From an uncultured Lachnospiraceae bacterium (GTDB lineage: Bacteria > Bacillota > Clostridia > Lachnospirales > Lachnospiraceae), in assembly GCA_902772635.1 (NCBI GenBank), contig CACYBK010000086.1, positions 1 to 49,087 of the forward strand: a DNA stretch of 49,087 nucleotides, written 5' to 3'. The position numbers and the translations under genes are program-made. Within the stretch, counting starts at the first letter, position 1. Every line of letters begins with the position of its first letter. The notes beneath the pieces were generated by a model. The model was not told the DNA's origin and ran no database searches. It was given only the letters and a program-made list of their open reading frames with translations. This document shows positions 43,649-49,087 of the stretch, piece after piece.

Positions 43649-43665
43649 ATCTGGAAAGGAAAAAA

Positions 43666-44265
43666 ATGGCAGAAAAAAAGAGGATTGCAGAAGTCACAAG
43701 AAAGACTCTGGAGACCGATATCTCCATCAGCCTCACCATAGACGGAAGCGGCATATATGATATCGATACGGGGATAGGCTTTTTTGATCATATGCTTTCG
43801 GCCTTTTCCCGTCACGGCTTCTTTGACCTTTCCGTGAAAGCGAAAGGGGATCTTTCCGTTGACTGTCATCATACGATAGAGGACACCGGCATAGTGCTCG
43901 GAGAGGCAATAAAGAAGGCTCTTTCCGGGAAAGAGGGGATAAGGCGTTTCGGAGACATTATCCTTCCGATGGATGATGCGCTGATACTTTGCGCTATTGA
44001 CCTTTCGGGCAGGCCCTATCTTTCGTTTGACTGTGATTTTCAAACAGACAGGGTAGGGTATTTTGATACGGAGATGACGAAGGAGTTTTTCTACAGCATT
44101 TCATATTCCGCGGGCATGAATATCCACATCAAAAAAATGTCCGGTGAAAACGCGCATCATATAATAGAAGCCATGTTCAAGGCCTTCGGAAGGGCTCTTG
44201 ATAGCGCAACAACAATTGACAAGCGGCTTTCGGGCGCGCTCTCTACGAAAGGAACCATAAGCTGA
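43666..44265 (+). CDS. hisB: Imidazoleglycerol-phosphate dehydratase
   Basis: HisB (199 residues), the monofunctional dehydratase without the phosphatase domain. Metal-binding repeats are [36 protein letters not shown] and the mirrored C-terminal copy [18 protein letters not shown]. The final [10 protein letters not shown] is a typical C-terminus. GGAAAGGA lies before ATG 43666, and its stop overlaps the next start by one base. Confidence 0.97.
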   Translation: MAEKKRIAEVTRKTLETDISISLTIDGSGIYDIDTGIGFFDHMLSAFSRHGFFDLSVKAKGDLSVDCHHTIEDTGIVLGEAIKKALSGKEGIRRFGDIILPMDDALILCAIDLSGRPYLSFDCDFQTDRVGYFDTEMTKEFFYSISYSAGMNIHIKKMSGENAHHIIEAMFKAFGRALDSATTIDKRLSGALSTKGTIS

Positions 44266-45545
44266 TGGAACACAAAAATATTGTCGCAACTATTTATTTA
44301 AAGGACGGGCTTGCCGTAAAAAGCCCTTCGCAACCGGAGAATGGCCAGGATCCGATCAGGCTTGCCGAGATGTACAATGACAGCGGGATAGACAAGATAT
44401 TCCTGGTCGACCTTTCCGATGATGATGAGGAGCACGAGAAGAATATCCTTGTGATGCGTGACATCAACCGCTCCATAGATGTCAAGACCGCCGGTGCCGG
44501 AAATATCAAGAGGCTTGAGGATGTAAAGAAAATACTCTACTCAGGCTGTATAGAGGTTGTGATGAACGGCTCAAAGCCCGAGACCCCGGAGATACTTGCA
44601 GAGGCCGCTGAACGCTTCGGTCCCGAAAAGATGCTTGTCTCGATCAAAAATGTGGACTTTGTTTTCAAGCAGAGATCCCTTATCAAGGACTCCGTGCACG
44701 AGCTTGTGATAATGGAGCCCTCCGTTGCCGCGGGCATCCCGAGGATGTCTTCAGTTCCCTATATCCTGAAGCAGGATGAAAATGACATAGACCTTCTCTT
44801 TGAAAAGCTCTCAAACGAGAATATAAGAGGGATATACGGCTCCTTTATAAATGACCCGAACACCGACATCATGAATCTCAAGGCCCAGCTTTCGCATCGA
44901 GGGATAAAGATGGACAATTTTGAGCCGAGGCTCAAATGGTCGGATCTGAAGGCCAATGACAAGGGACTTGTGCCTGTTATAGCGCAGGATTACAAGACAA
45001 ACCAGGTCCTGATGCTCGCCTATATGAACGAGGAGGCCTTTGAAAAGACCATCAAGATAGGAAGGATGACTTATTTCTCAAGGTCCCGGAATGAGCTTTG
45101 GACAAAGGGTGAGACCAGCGGCCATTTCCAGTATGTGAAGTCCCTGACCGCGGACTGTGACTTTGATACCATACTTGCAAAGGTGTCGCAGGTCGGTGTT
45201 GCCTGCCATACCGGGTCTATGAGCTGCTTTTTCAACGAGATCGTAAAGAAGGAATATGTGGAAAAGGATCCCTTGAAGGTCTTTGACAATGTCTACAAGA
45301 TCATTGAAGACAGGAAGATCCATCCGAAGGAGGGCTCTTATACAAATTATCTATTCAACAAGGGCCTTGACAAGATATTGAAGAAGGTAGGCGAGGAGGC
45401 TTCAGAGGTCATCATCGCGTCAAAGAATGCGGTGAAGGATGACATAGTCTATGAGGAAGCCGACCTTCTCTATCATCTGATGGTGCTAATGGTGGAAAAG
45501 GGAGTGACCTGGGAGGATGTGACGAGGGAGCTTGCCCAAAGATGA
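44265..45545 (+). CDS. hisI: HisIE bifunctional enzyme with an N-terminal HisA/HisF-like barrel
   Basis: A 426-residue protein of three parts. Residues 1-215 resemble HisF/HisA ([45 protein letters not shown]) but the catalytic aspartates are replaced: Tyr11 and Lys128 stand where HisF of Thermotoga has Asp11 and Asp130. Residues 222-330 are phosphoribosyl-AMP cyclohydrolase HisI ([26 protein letters not shown]-like and [11 protein letters not shown] with the zinc Cys). Residues 340-426 are the phosphoribosyl-ATP pyrophosphatase HisE ([22 protein letters not shown] and [13 protein letters not shown]). HisI and HisE perform pathway steps 3 and 2. The first part is probably not a catalyst and may be structural. 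No separate hisA, hisF, hisH or hisC lies in the window. Confidence 0.9.
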   Translation: MEHKNIVATIYLKDGLAVKSPSQPENGQDPIRLAEMYNDSGIDKIFLVDLSDDDEEHEKNILVMRDINRSIDVKTAGAGNIKRLEDVKKILYSGCIEVVMNGSKPETPEILAEAAERFGPEKMLVSIKNVDFVFKQRSLIKDSVHELVIMEPSVAAGIPRMSSVPYILKQDENDIDLLFEKLSNENIRGIYGSFINDPNTDIMNLKAQLSHRGIKMDNFEPRLKWSDLKANDKGLVPVIAQDYKTNQVLMLAYMNEEAFEKTIKIGRMTYFSRSRNELWTKGETSGHFQYVKSLTADCDFDTILAKVSQVGVACHTGSMSCFFNEIVKKEYVEKDPLKVFDNVYKIIEDRKIHPKEGSYTNYLFNKGLDKILKKVGEEASEVIIASKNAVKDDIVYEEADLLYHLMVLMVEKGVTWEDVTRELAQR

Positions 45546-47437
45546 GCCGGTCGGGAAGGCTCGCGCTGCCTGATGACATTCTTCTGTCAGTCGACAAGGC
45601 CGCGCGATATATCGGAAATGAAGTTAATTCTGTAATAAAGGACAGGGATTCTGTAGACATCCGGATAGCCATGTGCTTTCCGGATGTTTATGAGATAGGC
45701 ATGAGCCATATCGGGATGCAGATCCTTTATTCTATGTGGAATGAAAGACCGGACACATGGTGCGAAAGAGTTTTCTGCCCCTGGCCCGATCTTTTTTCCG
45801 TGATGAAGGAGAGGGGGATAAGGCTCTTTGCACTTGAGTCCCAGGAGGAGATCATTTCCTTTGATTTCGTCGGGATCACGCTCATGTATGAGATGTGCTA
45901 TACGAATGTCCTTGAGATGCTTGATCTTTCCGGCATCCCGCTGCATTCCAAAGATAGAGGTGACGACTGCCCGATAGTCATGGGCGGAGGAGCCTGCACC
46001 TACAATCCCGAACCGATAGCCCCTTTCTTTGACTTCTTCTATATCGGGGAGGGCGAGGTCATGTATGACAGGATACTTGATCTCTACAAGAGCCATAAGA
46101 GATCCGGGAATTATTCGAGGAAAGCCTTTCTTCACGAGGTTGCAAAGCTGCCGGGCGTCTATGTTCCCTCACTTTATGAAGTCACATACAATAGTGATCA
46201 TACGATAAAAGCATTTTCACCAAAGTATCCGGATATCCCGTCCGTTATCAAAAGACAGGTTGTGAAAGACCTTGACAGTGCATATTATCCGACGAAACCG
46301 GTAGTGCCAAATGTCAGGGCAGTGCAGGATCGCGCTGTGATAGAGGTGCAGCGGGGCTGTATCAGAGGCTGCCGCTTCTGTCAGGCCGGAGATACTTACA
46401 GACCTACGAGGGAAAGAAGTGTTGAAAAATGTCTTTCGATCGCAAAAGATGTTCTTTCGTCAACAGGCTATGACGAGCTTTCCTTAAGCTCGCTTTCGAC
46501 AAGCGATTATAGAGAGCTTTCCCGCCTCATGGACGAACTCATTGATATCTGTAAAGAAGAAAATGTAAATATCTCACTTCCTTCACTTCGGATAGACGCC
46601 TTTTCGCTTGATGTGATGGGGAAGGTGCAGGATGTAAAAAAATCCTCGCTTACCTTTGCGCCGGAAGCAGGGTCTCAGCGGCTTCGGAACGTGATAAACA
46701 AGGGGCTTTCGGTCGAAGACATAATGGACGGCGCCCTCAAGGCCTTTCTTCTTGGCTGGAACAAGGTAAAACTTTATTTCATGCTGGGGCTTCCAACGGA
46801 AACAAAGGAAGACCGGGAGGAGATAGCACATCTTGCAAACGAGGTGGCGGCTCTTTATTATGATGCTATTCCAAAGGAGAAGAGGAAGGGCAGGGTATCA
46901 ATAAATGTTTCGACCTCGTTTTTTGTGCCGAAACCCTTTACGCCTTTTCAATGGTATAGGATGTTTCCTCCCGGGGAATATCTTGGGCGGGCCCATGATG
47001 TCAATTCCACAATCAAATCCGAGCTCAATCACAAAAGCATCAACTACAGCTGGCATGACGCTGAGACCACGGTGCTTGAAGGCGTCTTTGCGCTCGGAGA
47101 CAGGCGTGTAGCCCCTGCCATAGAATATGCCTACAAAAAAGGGCAGATCTTTGATGCCTGGACGGATTTCTTTGATTTTTCGGTCTGGGAAGAGGCTTTT
47201 GAAAAGACAGGTATTGACATCGATTTTTATATCGGTCGCATCAAGCCCTTTCGTGAGATCCTTCCCTGGGATTTCATAGACTGCGGTGTATCGAGGAAGT
47301 TCCTTGAAAGAGAGTGGGAGAGGGCGATGGAAGGAAAGATCACAAAGAACTGCCGTGAAGGCTGCTCTCTTTGCGGCTGCATTGATATGAAAACGGGAGT
47401 CTGCATGGAAGAAAGAAAGCGGGAAGGCGTGTCATGA
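45542..47437 (+). CDS. TIGR03960-type B12-binding radical SAM protein
   Basis: A 631-residue radical SAM protein. Residues 45-200 form the putative cobalamin-binding-like domain ([39 protein letters not shown]). The radical SAM cluster is Cys273/277/280 in [14 protein letters not shown], followed by [10 protein letters not shown] and [21 protein letters not shown]-terminal Cys-rich part follows ([15 protein letters not shown]). It always pairs with the following TIGR03936 gene; the pair is common in Firmicutes and Actinobacteria near ribosome-related genes, but its substrate is unknown. ATG 45542 overlaps the HisIE stop by 4 bp. Confidence 0.9.
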   Translation: MSRSGRLALPDDILLSVDKAARYIGNEVNSVIKDRDSVDIRIAMCFPDVYEIGMSHIGMQILYSMWNERPDTWCERVFCPWPDLFSVMKERGIRLFALESQEEIISFDFVGITLMYEMCYTNVLEMLDLSGIPLHSKDRGDDCPIVMGGGACTYNPEPIAPFFDFFYIGEGEVMYDRILDLYKSHKRSGNYSRKAFLHEVAKLPGVYVPSLYEVTYNSDHTIKAFSPKYPDIPSVIKRQVVKDLDSAYYPTKPVVPNVRAVQDRAVIEVQRGCIRGCRFCQAGDTYRPTRERSVEKCLSIAKDVLSSTGYDELSLSSLSTSDYRELSRLMDELIDICKEENVNISLPSLRIDAFSLDVMGKVQDVKKSSLTFAPEAGSQRLRNVINKGLSVEDIMDGALKAFLLGWNKVKLYFMLGLPTETKEDREEIAHLANEVAALYYDAIPKEKRKGRVSINVSTSFFVPKPFTPFQWYRMFPPGEYLGRAHDVNSTIKSELNHKSINYSWHDAETTVLEGVFALGDRRVAPAIEYAYKKGQIFDAWTDFFDFSVWEEAFEKTGIDIDFYIGRIKPFREILPWDFIDCGVSRKFLEREWERAMEGKITKNCREGCSLCGCIDMKTGVCMEERKREGVS

Positions 47438-48195
47438 GCCGCGTTCGGATAAGGTTTTCAAAGCATGGCGCAATGAAGTATCTCGGACACCTTGATCTTC
47501 TTCGCTTTTTTCAAAAGGCGATAAAGAGGGCAGATATCCCTGTTGCCATGAGCCACGGCTTTTCGCCGCATCAGTTATTATCTTTCGCGATGCCCCTCTC
47601 CGTAGGGCTTACCAGCGAAGGGGAATATTTTGACATGGAGCTTGATACGAAAGAAAGCGGGATCTCCTGCGATGAAATAAAGAGACGCCTGTCGGAAACA
47701 ATGGTAGACGGGATAGAGATAATGGCGGTCTCATTACTGTCAAAGGACGAGAAAAACGTTATGGCGGCGGTCTCAAAGGCCTCGTATGTCGTATATTACA
47801 AGAGACATCCGAATTGGGAGAGCAAGGCCTCTCCGAAAGAACTGGTCACGTATTTTAAAGAACTTTCTTCGCTTAGGTGGGAGAAGGAGACGAAGAAAGG
47901 GACAAAAGTCATTGACCTTAAAAAAGAAGTCTCTTTCTTTGGAGCAGGGTGCTTTGATGATTGCTTTTTCAAAGCACATCCCTGTTTTGACAATACGGGA
48001 GAGTTTCTTACAAAAGAGGGCGACCCATTCTTCTTGATCACTCTTTCGGCCGGAAGCAATAATAATATACGTCCGGAAGCCTTCTTCGAAGTGCTTCTCA
48101 ACGACTATACGAAAGAGCACTATACCATAGTCACTGAAGGAAACGGCACCGGGGATCTTGCGGTGCACAGGGTTGAGCTGATTTTTGACAGGTGA
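47434..48195 (+). CDS. TIGR03936 / DUF2344 radical SAM-associated protein
   Basis: A 253-residue partner of the preceding radical SAM enzyme. It begins VRIRFSKHGAMKYLGHLDLLRFFQKAIKRADIP and contains MSHGFSPHQLLSFAMPLSVGLTSEGEYFDMEL, the family signature. It overlaps the upstream gene by 4 bp. In many Firmicutes the next gene is ribonuclease G followed by rplU; here that order is broken by the repeat-flanked hicBA insertion. The stop codon lies inside a repeat fragment. Confidence 0.9.
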   Translation: MSRVRIRFSKHGAMKYLGHLDLLRFFQKAIKRADIPVAMSHGFSPHQLLSFAMPLSVGLTSEGEYFDMELDTKESGISCDEIKRRLSETMVDGIEIMAVSLLSKDEKNVMAAVSKASYVVYYKRHPNWESKASPKELVTYFKELSSLRWEKETKKGTKVIDLKKEVSFFGAGCFDDCFFKAHPCFDNTGEFLTKEGDPFFLITLSAGSNNNIRPEAFFEVLLNDYTKEHYTIVTEGNGTGDLAVHRVELIFDR

Positions 48196-48203
48196 CAAGG
48201 GGA
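48189..48203 (+). repeat. Fragment of the REP-like repeat at the end of the radical SAM-associated gene
   Basis: CAGGTGACAAGGGGA at 48189-48203 is identical over 15 bases to 48926-48940, where it begins the left arm of the large palindrome. It includes the stop codon TGA of the upstream gene, so the end of that gene may have been shaped by repeat insertion. Confidence 0.7.
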
Positions 48204-48263
48204 GGGCCTAAAATACCGGTGTCCAATTTACTGGGTATATTTTAGAATATCCATCCATTAGCC

Positions 48264-48288
48264 GCAAATTTGGAGCAAATCTGCTTTT
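48264..48288 (+). terminator. Candidate terminator of the his-radical SAM operon
   Basis: GCAAATTTG (48264-48272), loop GAG, CAAATCTGC (48276-48284), with eight of nine pairs, followed by TTTT. The stem is AT-rich, so the strength is modest. A ten-T tract comes about 20 bases later. Confidence 0.45.
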
Positions 48289-48344
48289 AACAAAGGGGAT
48301 CAGTTTTTTTTTTCAGAGGGGATTTTTACTTTTTCAGTGGTCTC

Positions 48345-48357
48345 GAACGGTTCTCAG
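48345..48357 (+). repeat. Direct repeat copy 1 (GAACGGTTCTCAG)
   Basis: GAACGGTTCTCAG at 48345-48357 recurs exactly at 48913-48925, on the other side of hicBA. It contains the near-palindrome GAACGGTTC. Confidence 0.75.
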
Positions 48358-48410
48358 GCGCCGCTGTTTTTCTGTAGCAGCAGTGTCGATATTATGATAA
48401 GATAATGTGC

Positions 48411-48437
48411 GGAGACAGAGAAACGTCCCCTGTCTCC
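48411..48437 (+). repeat. REP-like hairpin upstream of hicB
   Basis: GGAGACAG (48411-48418) pairs with CTGTCTCC (48430-48437) around an 11-base loop. The left arm with its following bases resembles GGAGACAGGGAACGG at 48904-48918 beyond hicA. The hairpin sits where the -35 region of hicB would be. Confidence 0.75.
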
Positions 48438-48454
48438 TTTCGAAACAGCTTTTA

Positions 48455-48460
48455 TATAAT
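48455..48460 (+). promoter_or_regulatory. Candidate -10 box of hicBA
   Basis: TATAAT at 48455-48460, preceded by CTTTTA. No good -35 hexamer is found at 16-18 bases; that position falls in the right arm of the GGAGACAG hairpin. The -10 is 15 bases before the hicB ATG. Confidence 0.45.
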
Positions 48461-48474
48461 ACGGGGGTGTGGGT

Positions 48475-48675
48475 ATGATCTGCACAGTAGTTGTCTCAAA
48501 AGAAGATGATACATACATTGCAAAAGACATTCGTACAAGCGTCGTTGATCAGGGGGCTACTGCCGAAGAGGCTCTTGCGAACTTAAAAGCTGCATTAGAG
48601 CTGTACTATGATGATAATGATACCTTAATACCTGAGAGTCCCATGTACACAACGTCGCTTGAGGTATGTGTATAA
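48475..48675 (+). CDS. hicB: HicB-like antitoxin
   Basis: A 66-residue protein with the partial RNase H-like fold of HicB antitoxins: MICTVVVSKEDDTYIAKDIRTSVVDQGATAEEALANLKAALELYY. The family motif 'G.t.eeAl.nlkeAlelyl' is clear. No C-terminal DNA-binding helix-turn-helix is present, so self-regulation, if any, would need another part. ATG 48475 follows GGGGGTG at 5 bases; GTG 48469 is the alternative. The gene order antitoxin then toxin differs from the classical hicA-hicB order. It overlaps hicA by 10 bp. Confidence 0.85.
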   Translation: MICTVVVSKEDDTYIAKDIRTSVVDQGATAEEALANLKAALELYYDDNDTLIPESPMYTTSLEVCV

Positions 48676-48896
48676 TACCTTCCCAATATCCGACATGTAC
48701 ACCTTTTCAAGTTCACAAGGCTTTGATAAAAGCCGGTTTTTGGGATCTAAAGCAAACCGGAAGTCATGTTAAATTAACAAACGGTTACCGCATCGTTATT
48801 GTTCCGATGCATCATAAGGATCTGAAGACCGGAACGCTCAAAGGAATATTGGAGCAGGCGGGTATGTCTGTGGATGATTTTATGGAATATCTGTAG
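48666..48896 (+). CDS. hicA: HicA-like mRNA interferase toxin
   Basis: A 76-residue protein with a dsRBD-like HicA fold. HicA toxins cleave mRNA independently of the ribosome. The pattern is FQVHKALIKAGFWDLKQTGSHVKL, where GSH with His34 is the catalytic motif, followed by VIVPMHHKDLKTGTLKGILEQAGMSVDDFMEYL, the typical C-terminal half. The first 12 residues are longer than in classical HicA. ATG 48666 lies inside the end of hicB with GAGGT just before it, so translation is coupled to the antitoxin. Confidence 0.88.
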   Translation: MCIIPSQYPTCTPFQVHKALIKAGFWDLKQTGSHVKLTNGYRIVIVPMHHKDLKTGTLKGILEQAGMSVDDFMEYL

Positions 48897-48903
48897 TTGC
48901 GGG

Positions 48904-48925
48904 GGAGACAGGGAACGGTTCTCAG
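48904..48925 (+). repeat. REP-like fragment after hicA, with direct repeat copy 2
   Basis: GGAGACAGGGAACGG begins at 48904 and matches the arm upstream of hicB with small differences. It merges into GAACGGTTCTCAG (48913-48925), identical to 48345-48357. Confidence 0.75.
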
Positions 48926-48927
48926 CA

Positions 48928-48990
48928 GGTGACAAGGGGACGGTTCTTTTGTCACTTCTATGGTGACAAAAGAACCGTCCCCTTGTCACC
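48928..48990. repeat. Perfect 28-bp inverted repeat with 7-base loop (REP-like palindrome)
   Basis: The left arm (48928-48955) and right arm (48963-48990) are perfect reverse complements over 28 bases, separated by TTCTATG. The arm begins GGTGACAAGGGG and ends TTTTGTCAC, so each arm can also fold on itself through GTGACAA and TTGTCAC. No T tract follows, so it is not a typical terminator. Similar repeats in Clostridia are found scattered in intergenic regions and are associated with RAYT (REP-associated tyrosine transposase) genes; that link is from general knowledge, not seen here. Confidence 0.9.
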
Positions 48991-49053
48991 CCAAAACATG
49001 GTATAGCGTAAAGTTTTAGTCGGATATTCAGTAAAGAAAAAGAACACCACATA

Positions 49054-49062
49054 TGGTATGAT
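49054..49062 (+). promoter_or_regulatory. Candidate extended -10 at the window edge
   Basis: TGGTATGAT at 49054-49062 fits the extended -10 pattern TGnTATnAT, and the -35 is weak. It may serve a gene beyond the window. Bases 48991-49087 contain no other recognisable feature. Confidence 0.35.
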
Positions 49063-49087
49063 AGTGTCTCCAAACAACCAGATATAC

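Larger units (their letters stand above)
48204..48474 (+). other. Non-coding region before hicB
   Basis: This 271-base stretch has no convincing gene. It holds a weak hairpin (GGTATATT/AATATCC near 48220), a candidate terminator, a ten-T tract near 48305-48315, repeat fragments and a -10 box for hicB. The composition, including long T tracts, is unlike the dense coding DNA upstream. Confidence 0.6.

Noticed and set aside
48189..48990. Small CRISPR array
   Set aside because: Repeats are of different kinds and spacing, are palindromic, and lack evenly sized spacers or cas genes.
48928..48990. Terminator of hicA
   Set aside because: No T tract follows either arm in either direction; the 28-bp perfect symmetry fits a REP-like element better.
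48991..49087. End of an insertion sequence
   Set aside because: No transposase frame, terminal repeat or target duplication can be seen within the remaining bases.

Overview
The window looks like a chromosomal segment of a Gram-positive anaerobe, most probably Clostridia and probably Lachnospiraceae. The reasons are a complete Rnf cluster, clear Shine-Dalgarno sites (AGGAGG) before most genes, GerW, Asp23/Gls24, FakA and RqcH homologues, HisZ with a short HisG, and gene orders known from Firmicutes (rpmB-asp23-fakA...recG; rqcH/yicC-gmk-rpoZ; rsmD-coaD). The assignment rests on gene content alone. Nearly all of the window is core housekeeping DNA with tight spacing and many 1-4 bp overlaps. 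No tRNA, rRNA, CRISPR array or prophage was seen.

Layout. 1-3.5 kb: end of ispH, an S1-domain protein, a CheR-type methyltransferase, and a convergent RNase H-like exonuclease. 3.6-8.9 kb: rnfCDGEAB, the ferredoxin:NAD+ oxidoreductase ion pump, closed by a strong terminator. 9-12.6 kb, minus strand: a soluble hybrid histidine kinase and an ApbE lipoprotein that could flavinylate RnfD and RnfG. 12.6-19.2 kb: proB, 5-formyl-THF cyclo-ligase, proA, miaB, a NusG-domain-II protein, a Gx-transporter-like protein, ruvA and ruvB. 19.3-26.3 kb: zapA, a U32 peptidase, an FtsW/RodA plus penicillin-binding protein pair, two little-known proteins and gerW. 26.3-32.6 kb: rpmB (minus), asp23, fakA, recG, and rqcH (minus). 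32.6-40.5 kb: yicC, gmk, rpoZ, rimO, pgsA, pncC, rsmD, coaD, a coiled-coil protein, an RluA-family pseudouridine synthase and recU. 40.5-48.2 kb: hisZ-hisG-hisD-hisB, a HisA/F-like barrel fused to HisIE, and a radical-SAM pair.

The last 0.9 kb (48.19-49.09 kb) is different. A HicB/HicA toxin-antitoxin pair sits between fragments of a REP-like palindromic repeat, including a perfect 28-bp inverted repeat. This is the only clearly accessory DNA here.

The most interesting points are: the fused HisA/HisF-like domain that has lost both catalytic aspartates; the REP-bounded hicBA cassette; a near-consensus promoter inside the end of recU followed by a palindrome before hisZ; crossing inverted repeats between the S1 gene and cheR; a terminator embedded antisense in an exonuclease gene; a possible leaderless gene; and unusual C-terminal tails on RnfE and on RNA polymerase omega.
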